From Xylocopa sonorina (lineage: Eukaryota > Arthropoda > Insecta > Hymenoptera > Apidae), in assembly GCF_050948175.1 (NCBI RefSeq), contig NC_135199.1, positions 558,001-622,000 on the forward strand: DNA of 64,000 bases, given 5' to 3'. Below, in pieces: positions 45,872 through 60,400 of the stretch. Each line of letters opens with the position of its first letter. Position 1 is the stretch's first letter. The position numbers and the translations under genes were made by a program. The notes under the pieces were generated by a model. The model searched no databases, was not told where the DNA came from, and was given only the letters and a program-made list of their open reading frames with translations.

Positions 45872-48800
45872 CATGATAAGATATAGTATTCATTGTGCAG
45901 TGTTATGTTTACGTCTTATTCACTTCAAAAGAATGTAAATGCTACAATTTCTTGCTAGGAAATAGCGTTTGCAGATGTCTACGTATCGAAGTAATAGACA
46001 TCAAACGCTTCATATATCGCCATATCGCATCTCATTTCTATGTTTCATGATGAGATATAATATTCATTGCGAAGTGTCATGTATACCTCGTATTCGTTTC
46101 AAAAGAATGTAAATGCGACACTCCCTTGCTAGGAAGTAGCGTTTGCAGATGTCTACGTATCGAAGCAATAGTGTTCTAATGCTTCTTAAATCGCGATATC
46201 GCACCTCATTTCTATGTTTCATGATAAGATATAATATTCATTGTGCAGTGTTATGTATACCTCGTACTCACTTGAAAAGAATGTAAATGCGACACTTCCT
46301 TCCTAGGAAATAGCGTTTGCAGATGTCTACGTATCCAAGCAATAGAGTTCTAATGCTTCTTAAATCGCGATATCGCATCTCATTTCTACGTTTCACGTTC
46401 AGATATAATATTCATTGCGAAGTGTCACGTTTACCTCGAACTCACTTCAAATGAATGTAAATGCGACACATCCTTGCTAGGAAATAGCGTTTGCAGATGT
46501 ATATGTATCGAAGCAATAGAGTTCCAATGCTTCTTAGATCGTCATATCGCATCTCATTTCTATGTTTCATGGTAAGATATAATATTCATTGTGCAGTGTT
46601 ATGATTACCTCGTATTCATTTCAAGAGAAAGTAAATGCGACACTTTCTTGCTAGGAAATAGCGTTTGCAGATATCTACGTATCGAAGCAATAGAGTTCTA
46701 AAGCTTCTTAAATCGTCATATCGCATCTCATTTCTATGTTTCATGATAAGATATAATATTCATTGTGGAGTGTTATGTATACCACGTATTCACTTCAAAA
46801 GAAAGTAAATGCGACACTTCCTTGCTAGGAAATAGCGTTTGCAGATGACTACGTATCGAAGCAATAGTGTTCTAATGCTTCTTAAAACGAGATATCGCAT
46901 CTAATTTCTATGTCTCATGATAAGATATAATATTCATGGCGAAGTGTTATGTATAATTCGCATACATTACAAACGCATGTAAATGCGACACTACCTGGCG
47001 AGAAAGCAGCGTTTGCAGATGTCTACGTATCGTAATAATAGTGTTCTAATGCATCTTAAAACGAGATATCGCATTTCATTTATATGTTTCTTAATAATGT
47101 ATAATATTCATTGTGGAGTGATATGTATACCTCGTATTCACATCAAAAGAATGTAAATGCGACGCTTCCTTGCTAGGTACTAGCGCTTCCTGATGTCTGC
47201 GTTTCGAAGCAATAGAGTTCTAATGCATCTTAAAATGCGATATCGCAACTCATTTCTTTGTTTCGTGATAAGATATAATATTCATTGCGAAGTGTCATGT
47301 ATACCTTGTATTCACTTCATATAAGTGTAAACGCGACACTTCCTTGCTAGGCATTAGCGTTTGTAGATGTCTTCGTATCGTAGCAATAGTGTTCTAATGC
47401 TCCTTAAAACGCGATATCGCATCTCATTTCTATGCTTCATGATATGATATAATATTCATTGCGAAGTGTCACTTATACCTCGCATACACTTCAAATGAAT
47501 GTAACTGCGACACTTCCATGCTAGGATATAGCGTTTGCAGAAGTCTACGTATCGTAGCAATAGAGTTCTAATGCTTCTCAAAACGCGATATCGCATTTCA
47601 TATATATGTTTCATGATAAGATATAATATTCATTGCGAAGTGTCATGTTTACCTCGTATTCACTTCAAAAGAATGTAAATGCAACACTTCCATGGTAGGA
47701 AATAGCGTTTGCATATGTCTTCGTATCGTAGCAACAGTGTTCTAATGCTCCTTAAAACGCGATATCGCATCTCATTTCTATGCTTCATGATATGATATAA
47801 TATTCATTGCGAAGTGTCACTTATACCTCGCATACACTTCAAATGAATGTAACTGCGACACTTCCATGCTAGGATATAGCGTTTGCAGAAGTCTACGTAT
47901 CGTAGCAATAGAGTTCTAATGCTTCTCAAAACGCGATATCGCATTTCATATATATGTTTCATGATAAGATATAATATTCATTGCGAAGTGTCATGTTTAC
48001 CTCGTATTCACTTCAAAAGAATGTAAATGCAACACTTCCATGGTAGGAAATAGCGTTTGCATATGTCTTCGTATCGTAGCAACAGTGTTCTAATGCTCCT
48101 TAAAACGCGATATCGCATCTCATTTCTATGTTTCATGATATGATATAATATTCATTGCGAAGTGTCACTTATACCTCGCATACACTTCAAATGAATGTAA
48201 CTGCGACACTTCCATGCTAGGATATAGCGTTTGCAGAAGTCTACGTATCGTAGCAATAGAGTTCTAATGCTTCTCAAAACGCGATATCGCATGTCATATA
48301 TATGTTTCATGATAAGATATAATGTTCATTGCAAAGTGTCATGTATACCTCGTATTCACTTCAAACGAATGTAAATGCGACACTTCCGTGCTAGGAAGTA
48401 GCGTTTCCAGATGTCAACGTATCGAAGCAATAGTTATAATGCTTCGTAAAGCGGGATCTCGCATCTCATTTCTAGGTTTCATGATAAGATACAATATTCA
48501 TTGCTATGTGTCATGTATACGTCGTATTCTCTTCAAAACAATGTAAATGCGACACTTCCATGCTAGGATATAGCGTTTGCAGATGTCTCCGTTTCGAAGC
48601 AGTAGAGTTCTAATGCTTCTTAAATCGCGATATGGCATTTCATTTATATGTATCGTTATAAGGTATAATACTCATTGTGCAGTGATATGTATATCTCGTA
48701 TTCACTTTAAAAGAATGTAAATGCGACACTTCCTTGCTAGGAAATGGCGTTTGCAGATGACTCCGAATCGAAGCAATCGTGTTCTAATGCTTCACAAATG

Positions 48801-51800
48801 CGATATCGCATCTCATTTCTATGTTTCACGATAATATATAATATTCACCGCGAAGTGTCATGTATACCTCGCATCCACTTCAAATTAATGTAAATGCGAC
48901 AATTCCTTGCTAGGAAATAGCGTTTGCAGATGTCTGCGTATGGAAGCAATAGTGTTCTAATGCTTCTGAAATCGTCATATCGCATCTCATTTCTATGTTT
49001 CATGATAAGACATAATATTTATTGGGCACTGTTATGTATACCTCGTATTCACTTGAAAAGAATGTAAATGCGACACTTCCTTGCTAGGAAGTAGCATTTG
49101 CAGATCTCTACGTACCGAAGCAATAAAATTGTAATGCTTCTTATATTTTCATATCGCATCCCATATCTACCTTTCATGATAAGACATAATATTCATTGCG
49201 AAGTGTCATGTATACCTCGTATTCCTTTCAAAAGAATGTAAATGGGACACTTCCTTGCTAGGAAGTAGCGTTTGCAGATGTCTACGTATCGAAGCAATAG
49301 AGTTCTAATGCTTCTTAAACCGTCATATCGCATCACATATCTACGTCTCCTGATAAGATATAATATTCACTGCGAAGTGTCATGTATACCTCGTATTCCT
49401 TTCAAAAGAATGTAAATGCGACACTTCCTTGCTAGGAAGTAGCTTTTGCAGATGTCTACGTATCGAAGCAATAGAGTTCTAATGCTTCTTAAATCGCCAT
49501 ATCTCATTTCATTTCTATGTTTCATGATAAGATATAATATTCAATGTGGAGTGTTATGTCTACCTCGTATTCACTTCAAAAGAATGTAATCGTGACACTA
49601 CCTTGCCAGGAAATAGCGTTTGCAGATGTCCACGTATCGTAGCATAAGGGCTCTAATGCTTCTCAAAACGTGATATCGCTTCTCATTACTATGTTTCATG
49701 ATAATATATAATATTCATTGTGGAGTGTTATGTGTACCTCGTATTCATTTCAAGAGAAAGTAAATGCGACACTTTCTTGCTAGGAAATAGCGTTTGCAGA
49801 TATCTACGTATCGAAGCAATAGAGTTCTAAAGCTTCTTAAATCGTCATATCGCATCTCATTTCTATGTTTCATGATAAGATATAATATTCATTGTGGAGT
49901 GTTATGTATACCACGTATTCACTTCAAAAGAAAGTAAATGCGACACTTCCTTGCTAGGAAATAGCGTTTGCAGATGACTACGTATCGAAGCAATAGTGTT
50001 CTAATGCTTCTTAAAACGAGATATCGCATCTAATTTCTATGTCTCATGATAAGATATAATATTCATGGCGAAGTGTTATGTATAATTCGCATACATTACA
50101 AACGCATGTAAATGCGACACTACCTGGCGAGAAAGCAGCGTTTGCAGATGTCTACGTATCGAAATAATAGTGTTCTAATGCATCTTAAAACGAGATATCG
50201 CATTTCATTTATATGTTTCTTAATAATGTATAATATTCATTGTGGAGTGATATGTATACCTCGTATTCACATCAAAAGAATGTAAATGCGACGCTTCCTT
50301 GCTAGGTACTAGCGCTTCCTGATGTCTGCGCTTCGAAGCAATAGAGTTCTAATGCATCTTAAAATGCGATATCGCAACTCATTTCTTTGTTTCGTGATAA
50401 GATATAATATTCATTGCGAAGTGTCATGTATACCTTGTATTCACTTCATATAAGTGTAAACGCGACACTTCCTTGCTAGGCATTAGCGTTTGTAGATGTC
50501 TTCGTATCGTAGCAATAGTGTTCTAATGCTCCTTAAAACGCGATATCGCATCTCATTTCTATGCTTCATGATATGATATAATATTCATTGCGAAGTGTCA
50601 CTTATACCTCGCATACACTTCAAATGAATGTAACTGCGACACTTCCATGCTAGGATATAGCGTTTGCAGAAGTCTACGTATCGTAGCAATAGAGTTCTAA
50701 TGCTTCTCAAAACGCGATATCGCATTTCATATATATGTTTCATGATAAGATATAATATTCATTGCGAAGTGTCATGTTTACCTCGTATTCACTTCAAAAG
50801 AATGTAAATGCAACACTTCCATGGTAGGAAATAGCGTTTGCATATGTCTTCGTATCGTAGCAACAGTGTTCTAATGCTCCTTAAAACGCGATATCGCATC
50901 TCATTTCTATGCTTCATGATATGATATAATATTCATTGCGAAGTGTCACTTATACCTCGCATACACTTCAAATGAATGTAACTGCGACACTTCCATGCTA
51001 GGATATAGCGTTTGCAGAAGTCTACGTATCGTAGCAATAGAGTTCTAATGCTTCTCAAAACGCGATATCGCATTTCATATATATGTTTCATGATAAGATA
51101 TAATATTCATTGCGAAGTGTCATGTTTACCTCGTATTCACTTCAAAAGAATGTAAATGCAACACTTCCATGGTAGGAAATAGCGTTTGCATATGTCTTCG
51201 TATCGTAGCAACAGTGTTCTAATGCTCCTTAAAACGCGATATCGCATCTCATTTCTATGTTTCATGATATGATATAATATTCATTGCGAAGTGTCACTTA
51301 TACCTCGCATACACTTCAAATGAATGTAACTGCGACACTTCCATGCTAGGATATAGCGTTTGCAGAAGTCTACGTATCGTAGCAATAGAGTTCTAATGCT
51401 TCTCAAAACGCGATATCGCATGTCATATATATGTTTCATGATAAGATATAATGTTCATTGCAAAGTGTCATGTATACCTCGTATTCACTTCAAAGGAATG
51501 TAAATGCGACACTTCCGTGCTAGGAAGTAGCGTTTCCAGATGTCAACGTATCGAAGCAATAGTTATAATGCTTCGTAAAGCGGGATCTCGCATCTCATTT
51601 CTAGGTTTCATGATAAGATACAATATTCATTGCTATGTGTCATGTATACGTCGTATTCTCTTCAAAACAATGTAAATGCGACACTTCCATGCTAGGATAT
51701 AGCGTTTGCAGATGTCTCCGTTTCGAAGCAGTAGAGTTCTAATGCTTCTTAAATCGCGATATGGCATTTCATTTATATGTATCGTTATAAGGTATAATAC

Positions 51801-54379
51801 TCATTGTGCAGTGATATGTATATCTCGTATTCACTTTAAAAGAATGTAAATGCGACACTTCCTTGCTAGGAAATGGCGTTTGCAGATGACTCCGAATCGA
51901 AGCAATCGTGTTCTAATGCTTCACAAATGCGATATCGCATCTCATTTCTATGTTTCACGATAATATATAATATTCACCGCGAAGTGTCATGTATACCTCG
52001 CATCCACTTCAAATTAATGTAAATGCGACAATTCCTTGCTAGGAAATAGCGTTTGCAGATGTCTGCGTATGGAAGCAATAGTGTTCTAATGCTTCTGAAA
52101 TCGTCATATCGCATCTCATTTCTATGTTTCATGATAAGACATAATATTTATTGGGCACTGTTATGTATACCTCGTATTCACTTGAAAAGAATGTAAATGC
52201 GACACTTCCTTGCTAGGAAGTAGCATTTGCAGATCTCTACGTACCGAAGCAATAAAATTGTAATGCTTCTTATATTTTCATATCGCATCCCATATCTACC
52301 TTTCATGATAAGACATAATATTCATTGCGAAGTGTCATGTATACCTCGTATTCCTTTCAAAAGAATGTAAATGGGACACTTCCTTGCTAGGAAGTAGCGT
52401 TTGCAGGTGTCTACGTATCGAAGCAATAGGGATCTAATGCTTCTTAAATCGCCATATCGCTTCTCATTTCTATGTTTCATGATAATATATAATATCCACC
52501 GCGAACTGTCATGTATACCTCGCACACACTTCAAATGAATGTAAATGCAACACTCCCTTGCTAGGAAATAGCGTTTGCAGATGTCTACGTATCGAAGCAG
52601 TAGTGTTCTACTGCTTCTTATATCGCGATATCGCAGCTCATTTCTATGTTTCATGATAAGATACAATATTCATTGTGCAGTGTCATGTATACCTCGTATT
52701 CACTTGAATGGAATGTAAACACGACACTTCCTTGCTAGGAAGTAGCGTTTGCAGATGTCCACGTATCGAAGCAATAGTGTTCTAGTGCTTCTTAAACCGC
52801 GATATCGCATCTCATTTCTGTGTTTCGTGACAAGATATAATATTCATTGCGAAATGTGACTTATACCTCGCATACACTTCAAATGAATGTAATTGCGACA
52901 CTTCCTTGCTAGCAAATAGCGTTCGCAGATGTCTATGTATCGAAGCAATAAAATTGTAATGCTTCTTATATTCTCATATCGCATCTCATATCTACGTTTC
53001 ATGATAAGACATAATATTCATTGTGAAGTGTCATGTATTCCTCGCATTCCTTTCAAAAGAATGTAAATGGGACACTTCCTTGCTAGGAAGTAGCGTTTGC
53101 AGGTGTCTACGTATCGAAGCAATAGGGATCTAATGCTTCTTAAATCGCCATATCGCTTCTCATTTCTATGTTTCATGATAATATATATAGTATTCACTGC
53201 GAAGTGTCATGTATACCTCGTCTATACTTCAACTGAATATACATGCGACACTTCCTTGCTAGGAAGTAGCGTTTGCAGATGTCTACTTATCGAAGCAATA
53301 GAGTACTAATGCATCTTAAACGGCCATATTACATCTCATATCTACGTTTCATGATAAGATATATTATTCATTGTGAAGTGTCATGTATACCTCGTATTCC
53401 TTCCAAAAGAATGTAAATGCGACAGTTCCTTGCTGGGAAATAGTGTTTGCAGATGTCTACGTATCGAAGCAATAGAGTTCTAATGCTTCTTAAATCGTCA
53501 TATCGCATCTCATTCCTATGTTTCATGATAAGATATAACATTCATTGCGAAGTGTCACGTATACATCGTATTCCTTTCTAAAGAATGTGAATGTGACAGT
53601 TCCTTGCTAGGAAATAGTACTTGCAGATATCTACGTATCGAAGCAGTAGAGCTCCAAAGCTTCTTAAATCGCGATATCGCATCTCATTTTTATGTTTCAT
53701 GATAAGATATAATATTCATTGTGCAGTGTTATGAATATTTCGTATTCACTTCAAAAGAATGTAAATGCGACACTTCCTTGCTAGGCAATAGCGTTTGCAG
53801 ATGTCTACGTATCGAAACGATTGTTTTCTAATGCTTCTTAAATCGTCATATCGCATCTCATATCTACGTTTCATGACAAGATATAATATTCACTGCGAAG
53901 TGTCATGTATACCTCGTGTTCCTTTCAAAAGAATGTAAATGCGACACTTCCTTGCTAGGAAATAGCGTTCGCAGATGTCTACGTATCGAAGCAATAGATT
54001 TCTAATGCTTCTTAAATCGCCATATCGCATCTCATTTCTATGTTTCATGATAAGATATAATATTCATTATATAGTGTTATGTTTATCTCATCTATACTTC
54101 AAGTGAATGTAAATGCGACACTTCCTTGCTAGGAAATGGCGTTTGCAGATGTCTGCGTATCGTGGCATTAGAGTGCTAATGCTACTCAAAACGCGATATC
54201 GCATCTCATTTCTATGTTTCATGATAAGATATAATATTCATTGTGCAGTGTTATGTATATCTCGTCTATACTTCAAATGGATGTAAATGCTACACTTCCT
54301 TGCTAGGAAATAGCGTTTGCAGATGTCTACGTATCAAAGCAATAGAGTTCTAATGCTTCTTAAATCGTCATATCACATC
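45872..54379 (-). repeat. 174-bp satellite array 5, reverse orientation, with higher-order repeats
   Basis: About 49 reverse monomers. A block of about 2.67 kb (46610-49278) recurs at 49739-52407 with an offset of 3129 bp (18 monomers) and only scattered differences. Within each copy a two-monomer unit of 348 bp is repeated three times (phase marker gtgtcacttatacctcgc near 47465, 47813, 48161). A shorter echo of 52405-52500 appears at 53098-53190. Confidence 0.96.
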
Positions 54380-55499
54380 TGTAACGTCCGCCGAACCTCG
54401 CGGTACCTCCAGCACTCCCCGGCAGAGCCACATACATCGCCTGCCACCGCCACAGAGACAAGCGTACCGACACATGGTCAATCTACCTGATCGCCGTGCC
54501 AAGGCAGTCACCCTCGCAACCAGGAGTTCGACTTCACAACCGCGCTACGACGCGCTATCAGATAGCTGGGAGAGAGATGAACCACAGCCTCCGCACGAGG
54601 ACCAATCCACGTATCACGAGGAGTCGCCCGCCGTATCGCACCCATATTCATACTATTCATATTTGTATCCATAATCGAGCGAATTTTAGTATTTAAGTAC
54701 ACGACACTCCATGTACATACACAAAACAACACACACAGAAATAGCATAAGTATTTTCTTGTATAATCTTAATTTTAGAAAGCGATTAATTATAAGTAGTT
54801 TCAAGCGAAGCGCCCGAGCGAGCGCCCGACGCGCGCGGCTCACGCTGAACGCGCGTGTCCCCACCACAACCGACCGCCCCACTTCGAGGGCCGAGCGTTT
54901 CGCCCCACTCTGGGGCCCTGCGACTCGCGCGCCCCGCGATCCGAGGAGGTCGCGGATCCGCGAGCCGATGATCAGATCGAGCCTTGAGCTCAACTCGAAC
55001 GGACTTTCATGCCTTCGGGCTTTACTTCATCTCACTCGGAGTTATATACTATTTCAACATCGTTCTAATTCAAACTTCGAATTCAAACTCTAACTCAAGT
55101 TCCTAACTCTAACTTCACCTATATTCTAATTATATTCAACATCTAGTATTTAGTAAGTTTAGCATAGGGTAGTAAGTGTAAGCTCAGGTATTATTTAGAA
55201 TATATATTGTATTTTTACCAGTATCTACAATTCTCGTTATTTGCATTTTATTCCTTGCTATAATAATTTAGCGTGAAGTCTTCCTCGAGTTTTCGCGTCT
55301 TCCACATACATTCAGGGAGCTCTGACCTTTAGTCGAAACTTGGTAACCGATCAGTTAGAGAGGACAGCCGCTTAACTGCATCGGCCCACAGCTAGACTAA
55401 AGAGTAGACATCCGTCGGTTTCCTTATTTCTGGACCGGTAAGCTAGAGAGGACCACCGCTTAGTGGACCCGTATCCAGACTTTTTGGAATCCGACTCGA

Positions 55500-55820
55500 A
55501 TGCGCCGTTCCGATATTAACAAGCGAACTCGACGCGCGGGAAGGAAGAACTTCCTCCGGTCATTAGTACGCGAATACGTTGGTGCAAATACCGTCGCGTA
55601 CGTCTACCACTGCAACATTTCTCCTCCTGCTGACCGCCGACCGGACAACCGTGCCGCAACTTCGCCTCCGCCACAGATCCGCTCGAACGAGCTGATACGA
55701 TCAAGGAATCAACCAGCCTGGGTACTCGTCCCCGTAACAATTCCGCCTCGCAGCCCTTACGCAGGGACCATTCCGGAGGGCGATCCACGTAGACAAAGGT
55801 ACCTGGAAAAGAGAAATTGA
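55500..55820 (+). CDS. LTR-encoded small basic ORF (5' LTR, element 2)
   Basis: 106 codons from a true ATG (MRRSDINKRTRRAGRKNF...). It is homologous to the element-1 LTR frame through KRTRRAGR, REYVG, QPAW.LVPV, PYA..IP and DPRR.RYLE. It retains the segment missing from element 1 and present in solo LTR A. It stops at TGA 55818-55820, 26 nt before the splice donor; relative to element 1 there is one extra A in the GGAAAAG run, present in both LTR copies. A small Arg-rich protein is predicted; no known family is recognised. Confidence 0.45.
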   Translation: MRRSDINKRTRRAGRKNFLRSLVREYVGANTVAYVYHCNISPPADRRPDNRAATSPPPQIRSNELIRSRNQPAWVLVPVTIPPRSPYAGTIPEGDPRRQRYLEKRN

Positions 55821-55842
55821 AGCAGCGGTCTCAAGGCGCCAG

Positions 55843-55851
55843 AAGGTAAGT
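55843..55851 (+). promoter_or_regulatory. Candidate splice donor AAG|GTAAGT (element 2)
   Basis: A perfect consensus donor, cut after 55845, 167 nt before the PBS and in the same relative place as the donor in element 1, although surrounding bases have diverged. Confidence 0.5.
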
Positions 55852-56012
55852 CCGTGTCATTATTATCGCACCCGTGTCTTCTTCGACTGTAAACCGCGAG
55901 CCAGAAAGAACCCGGTCTTCGTCGCAATTTCCGCGAGCCGAACCGTACGAGGCTGCGTGTCGCTTCCGGCAAATGATAAATTTTCGCGACCCGTGACGTG
56001 ACACGATCTTTT

Positions 56013-56030
56013 TGGTGACAGCGGTGGGAT
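56013..56030 (+). other. Primer-binding site, tRNA-Leu type (element 2)
   Basis: TGGTGACAGCGGTGGGAT, 9 nt after the LTR end, is identical to the element-1 PBS. Confidence 0.85.
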
Positions 56031-56084
56031 ACTGCCTGTTATCCCTTTCGGGAAATTCTGCCAGTGAATAGGGATACATCAGCC

Positions 56085-57412
56085 ATGGCTACGCGTACGC
56101 CGACTAAGACACGACAACAGCCACCCCGAGCCGCCGCCGCGGGAATAGAATCCGACCGCGATAAACGCGCTACGCGTCGTATAGAGTTTCAAGATTCGCT
56201 TGCCGATCCGATTCCACGAATGCCGGAGACTTCCGATGCAGACAAAGTCACCGAATCAAACAGGGCAACTGAAAACACTATGTTCTTGATGCAGCAAATA
56301 GAAGAATTGCGCCGCAAATTAGCTACGCTCCGTCGTTCACAAGACGTTGCGCGTTCAGACACCGCTTCAACAGACTTTCCGCGACTAAACACATCACCGT
56401 TACTCTCAAATTCGCGTATGGAAAATTCGGGTTCGCTGCACGACGAACTTTCATTAAAGCAAGCGCTAGAAGCTATTCCTAACTATGACGGACAAAACAT
56501 GCCCGTCCTCCAGTTCACGCGAGCATGCAAGCGCGCGTACGAACTTATCCCTAACGGCTGCGAACGTACGTTTACGCGACTAATCAAAAGCAGACTAAAG
56601 GGCCGCGCATACCTCGCATTGGAAGATGAACCGTGTCACACCATCTTAGAGCTCACAGACATCCTCCGTAGTTCATTCGGTGCCGTACGTTCCGCCGACC
56701 ATTACCGCGGTGAACTTACGAATATATATATGAAACAAAACGAACATATTCTAGATTACATAAGCCGAGTGAAGGATTTACGCACTGCAATAGTAGATTG
56801 TGAACGATTAGACCCTTACGCTACGCCAGGTTCTACGTCGAACGTCGACGACCTAACGCTCCGCTGTTTTACGGAGGTTTGATACCTGAAATCCGCGTCC
56901 AGATGCCCTCAAACGTGTTAGGAACGCTGCAAGAAGCATTTTCGCGCGCCCGAGAACTTTTCAAAAGGCACGAATTGGATTGCGACCGGTTGCGGAATCC
57001 GCGTTCCCGCGTCGAAACCCGAGAGAGACGACCAGAAGTGACGTGTCCTATTTGCAACAACCCAGGACATTTCGCACGAGATTGCCGCTCTAGAATTTAT
57101 CCTTCGCAACAATCACCGGCCGCTCGCCAAGACTTCCATTATCGGGATGCGTATGCCCCGACACCGAGGCCATTAGCAGACTCAACGCGACAGTCCGCGC
57201 CACGGGAAATTACATTTTGCAGATATTGTAAAACGCCGGGCCACGATATTAGCGAATGTAGGAAAAGGCAGTTTAACAATAGCAACAGGTACTCGGGAAA
57301 CGGGAACGGCCTCCCGCCGCGCCGCGAGACCCGACGCGAGGCCCCTTCAAACATTCGCAATCTCGCGACGACCGACCGCTCATTAGAGGCCCCAACCGAA
57401 GCGCAGCAATAA
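56085..57412 (+). pseudogene. Gag, frameshifted (element 2)
   Basis: The likely start is ATG 56085 in a strong context (GCCATGG), giving MATRTPTKTR as in element 1; an upstream in-frame ATG at 56064 also exists. The first frame runs to a TGA at 56880-56882. Homology then continues in another frame (56879-57412) with two CCHC knuckles (CPICNNPGHFARDC, CRYCKTPGHDISEC). Comparison with element 1 places a one-nucleotide loss in the GGAGGTTT stretch around 56873-56879, between capsid and nucleocapsid regions. Full Gag and Gag-Pol would not be made from this copy without a compensating event. A further programmed shift at this site is less likely, since element 1 has none here. Confidence 0.88.
57295..57343 (+). 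promoter_or_regulatory. Programmed -1 frameshift signal gag/pol (element 2)
   Basis: G GGA AAC (57295-57301) is in the frame of the nucleocapsid part. A 6-nt spacer (gggaac) and GGCCTC (57308-57313), pairing with GAGGCC (57338-57343), follow. The pol frame is open from here without a stop to 62100. Confidence 0.78.
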
Positions 57413-60400
57413 ACCTAACGGGAAAAACTAACACCCCGAGCGTCATCCTCAATTCTAACGTGCTAATTAAGCCAACAGAATTCATGGTCGACACAGGGGC
57501 AGAAATTAACGTTATTAAGCGCTCCGCATTATCGTCCGCCGCCAGAATCGATTGCTCGGAGACGGTAGTTATTACCGGGGTTACAAACGGGAAAACGACG
57601 ACCATAGGTACGGTTAACATTGTTCTATTTGATCGAGTAGTGCCATTCAACGTCGTAGACGACGATTTCCCCCTCGGCCCAGACGGCATCCTCGGATCCG
57701 GCTTCTGCGCCGATGCAGAAATTTCCTTTCCAAAGAGTCAAGTTCGGTGGAACGGAAAAACAATCCCGTTCAAGCGCGAAATCTCTAACATTTCGAATGA
57801 AGTTCCTCCGTTACCGCCGGATACCAAAGCAGAGATTGTAGATAAAATCTCCATACCTCCGCGAATGAACGCCGGAATCAAAATTCGCGTAATCAACTCA
57901 GCTATCCGAGAGGGAATAGTCCCTCGGATAGACATTGCTCCAGGAATTTTCTTCGGAGATGCCCTGGTGACAGTGCGAAGGGGCACGGCCATCACAAGAG
58001 TAATTAACTCGACAGACGAAGCCGTCACGTTGGCCCTGCCTCCTTTGCAGCTTGAGCCAGTGCCAGATATTTCTCGGGAAGGCAAATCCGCGCTTTTTCC
58101 GATATTCTCGAATTCTAGCCCTATACCGAAGCCAAATCGAAATTTGACAAAGTCAATCCTAGTTCCAGCCGCATCAAATGGCTCACCCCAAAAGGGGGAA
58201 TTGTCAAATAAAGCTTCTTCACGCTTGACGTCACCATCTAACGACGGACCTCCTCTTTTTACTGCAAGCGCTAGCGTACGAAATTCGACATACGCGCAAG
58301 TTACAAAATCCGACGCGAAAACAACACCGCCCAAAGATAAACGTTCTTCGAAGCCTCGTTTAGAGCAAGTGGTAGACCTATTACGTTTAAGTCATCTCAA
58401 CGATGAAGAAAGAGCGCATGTAATTCGATTAGTCGAGAAGACGCAAGACTTGTTTTATATAGACGGCGATAAGCTAGGATACACAAACGCGGCCACCCAT
58501 AAAATCCCTACTGTCGATGATAGGCCTATAAATGTAAAACAGTATAGATTTCCCCCGGTACATAAAGAGGAGATCCGCGATCAGGTGGAAAAATTGTTGC
58601 AAAACGACGTTATACGGAATTCCAAATCCCCGTATAATTCGCCACTCTGGGTTGTCCCTAAGAAACCCGACTCCTCCGGAAAAAAGCGATGGCGCGTAGT
58701 AATAGATTATCGCGCTTTAAATGAGAAATCGATCGCGGATGCGTATCCGCTGCCTTCTATAACCGAAATATTAGATCAGTTGGGTAGTGCCAAATATTTC
58801 AGCACTTTCGACCTCGCCAGCGGATTCCATCAAATTCCGATGGAACCCGCTGACGCGCACAAGACAGCTTTTTCGACTCCGCATGGCCACTTCGAATTTA
58901 CTCGTATGCCTTTTGGGCTAAAGAATGCACCGGCCACTTTTCAAAGATTGATGGATAATGTGCTCGCAGGACTCCAAGGGAACGAACTTTTCGTTTATTT
59001 GGACGATATAGTTGTTTACGCCAGCTCGCTCCAAGAGCATGAAACGAAATACGACAAGTTGACGCGACGGCTAAGAGAGGCCAATTTAGTCCTACAACCA
59101 GATAAGTGCGAGTTCCTCAGGCGAGAAGTGAGTTACCTCGGGCACATTATCAGCGAAGACGGAGTGAAACCAGACCCCGCGAAAGTAAGCGCTGTAAGAG
59201 ATTTTCCCAGGCCAACGAATCAGAAGCAAATAAAACAATTCTTAGGTCTCGCCGGTTATTATAGACGGTTTATATCAAATTTTTCGAACATAACAAAACC
59301 TCTCACAAACCTATTAAAGAAAGACGCACAGTTCGTATGGCGAAACGACCAGGAAAACGCTTTCGTAAAACTACGCGACGCGCTATGCGAGGCGCCGATT
59401 CTTCAGTACCCGAATTTTAAGGAACCCTTTATTATAACTACAGATGCATCCGCAGACGCAATAGGTGCCGTAATTAGCCAAGGGCGGATAGGCCGTGATT
59501 TACCTATAGCATATACCTCACGATTACTTAACTCCGCCGAGAGAAACTATTCTACGATAGAGAAAGAGTGCTTGGCTATTGTCTACGCCGTGCACCACTT
59601 TCGGCCATACATTTATGGTAACCGCTTCACTCTCGTCACTGACCATCGTCCACTGGTGTGGATGAACTCGGTTAAAGACCCATCCAGTCGTCTCGTGCGG
59701 TGGAGGTTAAAACTTGCAGAGTACGATTACGACATGGTATATAAAGCGGGAAAATCCAATTCTAATGCAGACGCACTTTCACGCAATCCTGTAAAAGTTA
59801 TGCCAATCACACAACCTTCATCCTCCGATGAAGATATCTTCGATCCATCACCGCTAGCGCTTAGACGAGAAAAGACTGAACCTCCACCACCGCCTCCACC
59901 AAGTCCTGCCGATAAACAATCAACGCCTGATACACTTTCTCGAAACTACCCTACTGTACCGACGCCACGAATCAAAGCCGGTAATACAGAAATGTATGAA
60001 CCGACACCGGGAGAACATATTAGGTATGAACCCCTATTTAAATTTACGAGGGACACGATCGCAACTAGACGCGACAATATAGTCATATTCATCGCGCAGT
60101 CAGGACAACCATACGATAAAGGGGCAAAAGAAATTCAAAAATCGGGAAAATTTTTCTTCGACAAAGATAATATTAACTTAGCTAGAGCCAGAGTCGTTAA
60201 AATAGAAGACTACTATCAGATTCAGTTACCAATTGTTGAACACCAGTCTAGAGCTATTGATTACAATATAGTCATAGAAGCACTAAGATCATTATACGAC
60301 GTGGTTAACGAACTACAGTTGAAAACAATTAGCATCGCGCAAACCTATCTAGATTCAATACCATGGGCTCAAATCCAACGCGCGTTACAGGACTTACTAT

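Larger units (their letters stand above)
54380..56003 (+). repeat. 5' LTR of element 2
   Basis: TGTAACGTCCGCCG...GACGTGACA. The U3 part repeats the Pol tail (stop TAA at 54672-54674). A GC-rich block (about 54810-54965) corresponds to that of element 1. Two CTAGAGAGGAC-type motifs (55355, 55443), the small ORF (55500-55820) and the splice donor (55846) follow in the same order as in element 1. Confidence 0.95.

Noticed and set aside
54508..54993. 161-codon reverse-strand ORF in the element-2 LTR (also 61934-62419), and 121-codon reverse ORFs in element-1-type LTRs
   Set aside because: They lie antisense to the Pol tail and the GC-rich LTR block, show no homology between the two families at the protein level, and are explained by high GC content.
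56865..56885. A second programmed frameshift inside element-2 gag
   Set aside because: Element 1 reads through this point in one frame, and no slippery heptamer is present. A one-nucleotide loss explains it better.
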